Assembly: GCA_022376925.1 (NCBI GenBank)
Contig: JAIOJX010000028.1
Span: 107,109,931 to 107,173,930, forward strand
Length of the DNA: 64,000 nt
Direction: 5' to 3'
Source: Tragulus kanchil
Lineage: Eukaryota; Chordata; Mammalia; Artiodactyla; Tragulidae
In this document: positions 58,313-64,000 of the stretch, piece by piece
Layout: every line of letters begins with the position of its first letter
Numbering within the stretch: position 1 is the first letter of the stretch
Program-made: the position numbers and the translations under genes
The notes under the pieces: model-generated
The model's database searches: none
What the model saw: the letters and a program-made list of their open reading frames with translations, nothing else
What the model was told of the DNA's origin: nothing

Positions 58313-61300
58313 CAGGAAAAAAAATTAGAGTTTTAAACTTTGCTTTTTCTCTCAAATCTTGAATTCCTTTTATTTGTATCACCCTTATGATATAAATCAT
58401 ATTCTCTTTGTAGTTTAGTTATTTCTGTGTATCTTTCTACTCTATTACCATAAAAATTTCTTATGAATATCAAATATGGTCTGGATCCTTTTCATCTTTC
58501 AATCTTCCACCATATTTAACATATAGCTTTCTGAATAAGTGGATATATATCTTTCCTGGTCACTTGTAACATAATTTTAAGCAATGTACCTGACTCTAGG
58601 AGTTTGGGCTTTTTACCTATAAATTGGGGTGTTAAAAAACATCTTTAAGATGAAATTTTAGAATTCTATAATACTATTTGCTGCATAAACAAATTTATTA
58701 CTCTACTGGTTTAGAAAATGTTCATCCTCAAACTGAATATTAATCTAGAAATTTGTTCTTTCTCTTTTGGTTATCACTTTTTAAGAATAACTTTTAAAAT
58801 ACAATCATTTTATTTTTCAGGAAAATTATACCTAGATCTAATATTAAATCCTAACTCAAGATGCTGTTTGTTATTTTTTTGATGTACAAAATAGGCAGGA
58901 AAATCACACATTGGGGAAAAAGTCAGTTTTTGAAGTGTTAAATCAAATGAATGGAATAAGACAGAAGCAATATTGTATGAAACAAAAAACAAGAACTTCC
59001 TTCCTCTAAACCTCCCCCACATGTGGCTGCTTGTCCCAAGCTCACTGATAATTTACAAACAGTGGGTGATGTGCTATAAAGAAAATGACTCAATGGCCCA
59101 TCGTAATTTAAATATGTAACCAAATGTTTAAACATTCCAAACAATGGTAAAACACCAGAGACTTAACAGTTGGAAAACAAGTGTGGAACATTTTTTTCTA
59201 GTTTATTGGCTTCATTTTGCACCAGCCCCAAACAGACATCCAGCATCTGATTCTTCCTGAGATGCATATGCAGTTTTCCAGTGGACATCTCATTGGCACA
59301 TAAGGAGAATAGCCATCCTTGAGAATAGCTTGGCCAGTATCTATGTACCAAACGCTAATTTATGTAATTGAAAAAAAATCAGAAATTCAAGGTCTTAAGA
59401 TTTTCACCTAACAAGGGAAATATTTCATTCATTTTCCTATAAGCACAATGACAGCCCCAATCTCCATAAATCAGCATTTTGAAATAAAATTTCAAATTAT
59501 TTTTATGTTGACACTTATGAAACCTGTATCTTTGTAGACACAAAATGAAGCATTTTTAGTGCACAATGGTTATAAATAAGGCCCAATCTCCGGTTAAACA
59601 CCTTTTTTAGAATTCTATAATACTATTTGCTGCATAACATAATTTTAAGCACTGTACCTGACTCTAGGAGTTTGGGCTTTTTACCTATCAATTGGGGTGC
59701 TAAAAAACATCTCTAAGATGAAATTTTAGAATTCTATAATACTATTTGCTGCATAAACAAATTTATTACTCTACTGGTTTAGAAAATGTTCATCCTCAAA
59801 CTGAATATTAATCTAGAAATTTGTTCTTTCTCTTTGGTTATCACTTTTTAAGAATAACTTTTAAAATACAATCATTTTATTTTTCAGGAAAATTATACCT
59901 AGATCTAATATTAAATCCTAACTCAAGATGCTGTTTGTTATTTTTTTGATGTACAAAATAGGCAGGAAAATCACACATTGGGGAAAAAGTCAGTTTTTGA
60001 AGTGTTAAATCAAATGAATGGAATAAGACAGAAGCAATATTGTATGAAACAAAAAACAAGAACTTCCTTCCTCTAAACCTCCCCCACATGTGGCTGCTTG
60101 TCCCAAGCTCACTGATAATTTACAAACAGTGGGTGATGTGCTATAAAGAAAATGACTCAATGGCCCATCGTAATTTAAATATGTAACCAAATGTTTAAAC
60201 ATTCCAAACAATGGTAAAACACCAGAGACTTAACAGTTGGAAAACAAGTGTGGAACATTTTTTTCTAGTTTATTGGCTTCATTTTGCACCAGCCCCAAAC
60301 AGACATCCAGCATCTGATTCTTCCTGAGATGCATATGCAGTTTTCCAGTGGACATCTCATTGGCACATAAGGAGAATAGCCATCCTTGAGAATAGCTTGG
60401 CCAGTATCTATGTACCAAACGCTAATTTATGTAATTGAAAAAAAAAATCAGAAATTCAAGGTCTTAAGATTTTCACCTAACAAGGGAAATATTTCATTCA
60501 TTTTCCTATAAGCACAATGACAGCCCCAATCTCCATAAATCAGCATTTTGAAATAAAATTTCAAATTATTTTTATGTTGACACTTATGAAACCTGTATCT
60601 TTGTAGACACAAAATGAAGCATTTTTAGTGCACAATGGTTATAAATAAGGCCCAATCTCCGGTTAAACACCTATAATTTGATTGATTTTCTCAAAACATA
60701 GCAAAAAGAAAAAGAAATCAATGCTAGTTACGTATCTATTTGCTCAAAACAAAAACCAAGGAGTGCAAAAGATGAGTTCAGTTAACTGACTATTGAACTT
60801 ATATAACCTTATCCAGGCAGACCCTTAATGGGTACATTTTGGAGTGAGCTGAGACTGATCACTAACAAACAAACAAATGAACCATTTAATCAAGGTGAAA
60901 AAGAAAATAATAATAACTAAAATAAGGGCCTAAGGTATGATAAGAGAATAAAATTCTAAGTAAAAGTTGATGTTCTTTTTCTATTATAAAGGGAAACTCA
61001 TTTGCAAATACACATGCTTACCTCAAATAAATGAAATGTTTGGTGGCTATCTTTCAGTGGATTTTGCACACTGCTTCAGATTGAAATATATGTTGGAACC
61101 TAAAACTGATTTGTTCCATGTAAATCGCATTTAAAACTTTTTCAGCTAAAGATATTGTGAATAAAGCTATTAACTTGGGGATAAGCTCTTTCTTTAGACC
61201 TCTGAACCTGTTAAATCTTTGATAATATTAGGAGATTTTTTTTTCTTTCTCTCTACATAAAAGAGAAAAAGCAAGGAACCATTTTTCTCCATTTGAAAGG

Positions 61301-63129
61301 GATGCAAACCCAATTCAAAAATTTATTATTATTATTATCAATCTAAACTTAAATGAACCTCCCTCCTTTCTTCTGTGTACCCTTGAACCATGTCTTAGGA
61401 GCAGTTGACTAGATAGGCAGATTTTCTCCAGGGGTTCCTCGACTGGATATTTTCTCTATATTCTAAATATACTTGGCTATATTTAATAGCAAAGAACCCT
61501 ACTAACATGTCAACATTTTGAAACACTTGGCCCTGAAAATATTCTGACAGTGCTAATTTCATAGAAGAGCCAAATGCTTTGTCTCTTTTCTTACCGTATA
61601 GAATATATATCATAACATTGTACCCTAAGGTTAATCCATAAGGTTGGCATGGTTTAAATTATTACAGAAACATTGTTACCTACTGATTAATATGACATTT
61701 GGACTCTCAGAATTTATAATCTATACCATTATTCCTTTTTTCCCCTTATATAACTAAGAAACCTAAAAACCCCTTCATTTTATTGGCAGGCCAATTGCCC
61801 TATATATTTTCATCACTTTGGGCCCACTCACTCCAGCTGGGCTATCCATTCAGCATATCATAGTTATTTGGAAATTTGAAAAACATACTAGAGAAGAAGA
61901 ATTTTTTTTTTTCTGAGAACATAATATCTGCATAATTAGTGGGATTTATATTGATATATATGGAAAACATTTCAGCATTTCCAGAACTTTCATACTCTAG
62001 CACTGTTCCCTCCAAATTATTCATCAGTGATGTCTGTGAAAACAAAAATAATATTTGGACTTAATTCTGTCAAGGAAAGAAGTATGCAATATTTAAATGT
62101 TCTGACTTCATTAGAGTTTGCTTTACAAGCAAATTATAGTTGTAAACATACTGGGAGGGGAGAGGAAACCCATTCAACCAGATTCTCATTGTAATGATGA
62201 TAATTGACTAGGCATTTCAATATTTTTATCCATACCCTAAGAGCTCTGATAAATCCTCAATTTGTGTACTCTGTCTGATGACACAGATACACTGCTAGAG
62301 ACTTAGCTTGGGTCACTCTCTCACAGCCTCCCTTATAGAAGACTCTTCATAATCATTGATTTATTTACCTCTCAAGACATTTCTAAGGTATAATTACAAA
62401 CTACTCTAGCCCATTAAGACATATTAAATCTGTGAATATTACAAAATTCACTATATATCCGTAGAATCAGGAACTAATTGTACTCTCCATACTAAAAGGT
62501 CCACGCAGACATTTTGAGATATAGACTCAGAGACTAATTTTTTTTATGAGTTAAGTACAAAAGAGATTTTAAAGCAAAGATTACAATAAATCTTCAAGCC
62601 TCACTTTTAAACTCCAATATATATATAATTTCAAAACCTTTAATATATGCCTCCTAATACTATCAAGTGCTAGTATCCTGTATTCTAATTTAGTTTCAAC
62701 CTATGGCATGTTCCCAAAGGCCATACTTGTGATGATGTTCTCCTGCAAATACTTAGTCCCCAGTAGTTTATGCTGGGTTAGCATACAATTTAATTTTCCG
62801 TGATGCAGTATCTTTTTTGAACAATGGTGTCAGGTGGTCTGGAAGGCATACAAGCGAATCACAAAACACAAAAACATCTTTCAAGCCAACATTCACCAGT
62901 CAAACATTTACCAACTAGGCACTATATGAACTAGACCCATCTCTATATATTTTATTTTCTCTCTTCTTTCTTCTCTCCCCCTCCCCATATCTTTCTGTTA
63001 CTAAGCAGATCACTCTGCCATAAAGGGCTACGGCATAAGCATATGCACCTATGAAGGGTCGTCATAAGAGCCCCCCACGTGCCCATACCCACACTCCATA
63101 CTTTTTGGAATCATAGAAGACATTCAGTT
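58313..63129. other. Single-copy DNA, no gene seen
   Basis: AT-rich, apart from block 21. It includes a small microsatellite TTATTATTATTATTATCA (61322-61340). No exon, RNA gene or young transposon recognised. Confidence 0.5.
58568..60672. repeat. Tandem duplicate block 21 (filler 59603-59635)
   Basis: First copy is 58568-59602 and second 59636-60672, offset about 1067. The filler is a 33-base copy of 58655-58687, so that piece occurs three times (also at about 59724-59755). Confidence 0.92.
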
Positions 63130-63270
63130 CCAGACTATACCAATTTGCTGTTATATGGTTTTAGGTAAATTGCTTCCTTGAACCTTCTAAGTCTCAGTAC
63201 TCTCATCCACAGAACAAAACTAATAATAGTATTTGTCCATCTACAGAGAATTGTTAAAGAAGGATTGAAA
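63130..63270 (-). repeat. MIR relic
   Basis: GTTTTAGGTAAATTGCTTCCTTGAACCTTC, CTCATCCACAGAACAAAACTAATAATAGTA and GAATTGTTAAAGAAGGATTGAAATG follow antisense MIR order. The rest of the window to 64000 shows nothing I recognise. Confidence 0.6.
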
Positions 63271-64000
63271 TGTATATATAAGAAAACTTGTTTTGAAAAC
63301 AATTATTATACAGATATTGTACAAATATTGCACAATTATTATAACAGAGACATGTGGGAACAAAAGTAACTCTGAAGTTGAAATACTCAGAGTAACATTT
63401 ACAGTCCTATTATATTTAAGAGAAATTACATTATATTTCATAAAACATTTTATTTTTGAATCAAAGTTAAACTATATATGATTTCACTCCATCTTATGTA
63501 TATTTAAATGCTTCTACCTATATTGATTATATAATTTATGTTTGTTTATTGGTTGAATGGTAACTTAATTTGGTAATTTAAAACACATGTAGTTTTATAT
63601 GAGATAAATTAGAAAATTCTGATAGAAATGTATCCAGAATCTGTTGAGTCATTGATATGAAATTATTTTTCATCCTTAGTGTGAAAATATACCAATTATA
63701 TACAATTCTCAGGAAAAGAAATTCACAGACTATACTCCCAGTTTTCCTATATTCTCTCAGAATATTATTGAGTACTGATGCAATTTATCAATGATCTAGC
63801 ATTTAACCATACATTGAATATACTGACACGCCCACAAAATGATACAAAATTTTTATTCATCCTAACGCTGTGTTTGAGATTTTAAAATAGGTTCTTTACC
63901 CCCATGGTTATATTACTACTTCAACTCTTCTTACTTCTCACAAGGAACCTAATATTAACTTAAATGACAACCAAAATGCTTAATCCACAACTTCACCTCC

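Noticed and set aside
1..60672. The repeated blocks as a real tandem-repeat or amplification system
   Set aside because: Each block has different content but the same length, and junctions are frayed; an untrimmed-overlap artifact explains all of it more simply.
61322..61340. CRISPR-like or satellite array
   Set aside because: Only a short TTA microsatellite; no array of spaced repeats exists anywhere in the window.

Overview
The window is nuclear DNA of a ruminant artiodactyl. Diagnostic repeats are a BovB (RTE) LINE, its Bov-A2 and Bov-tA SINE derivatives, a CHR-2-type tRNA SINE, an L1 of the bovine type whose 5' end (minus strand) reads GGAGCTAAGATGGTGG, and older mammalian L2 and MIR relics. 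I found no cellular protein-coding exon, rRNA, tRNA gene, CRISPR array or prokaryotic feature. Every long reading frame I could place belongs to a retrotransposon relic. The species is not identifiable by eye; a lineage with a recently active, CpG-rich tRNA-derived SINE is indicated, and a tragulid (chevrotain) is one weakly supported guess.

The dominant structural fact is not biological annotation. At 21 places a block of about 1.02-1.13 kb is followed directly by a near-identical second copy of itself, whatever the block contains (L1, SINE or unique DNA). The junctions lie near 509, 2312, 4486, 6344, 8181, 10272, 14217, 19751, 21813, 23990, 26275, 28279, 31329, 33368, 35613, 37934, 41803, 44972, 51736, 54413 and 59636. 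The constant length, the mostly indel or homopolymer differences, and the garbled bases at several junctions are what is expected if overlapping sequence tiles were concatenated without trimming their overlaps. About 23 kb of the 64 kb is then redundant and the real locus is near 41 kb. Features below are given for both copies where useful.

Layout: 1-1800 stacks 5' ends of two kinds of L1 (minus), one of them internally deleted; 1860-5900 is an older L1 (minus) carrying a young SINE; 6100-9260 holds two more copies of that SINE; 9260-11400 has a short L1 3' fragment and a MIR; 11660-12650 is an L1 3' end (plus) with TA/CA microsatellites; 12650-17040 is largely unique; 17040-20935 has MIR, Bov-A2, and an L2 relic with a Bov-tA inserted; 20936-27300 is unique sequence plus two Bov-A2 copies; 27370-29340 has a Bov-A2 split by the young SINE and a BovB tip; 29882-41099 is one structurally near-complete but dead L1 (minus) with a young SINE inside ORF1; 41100-50080 carries SINEs, a BovB piece and an older L1 (plus); 50440-53005 has old L1 3' UTR pieces and a CHR-2 SINE; 53006-64000 is mostly unique, AT-rich DNA with one CpG-containing candidate conserved element near 55.7-56.0 kb.

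The nesting order is informative. The young SINE sits inside L1, BovB and Bov-A2 elements and is never itself interrupted, so it is the most recent active family seen here.
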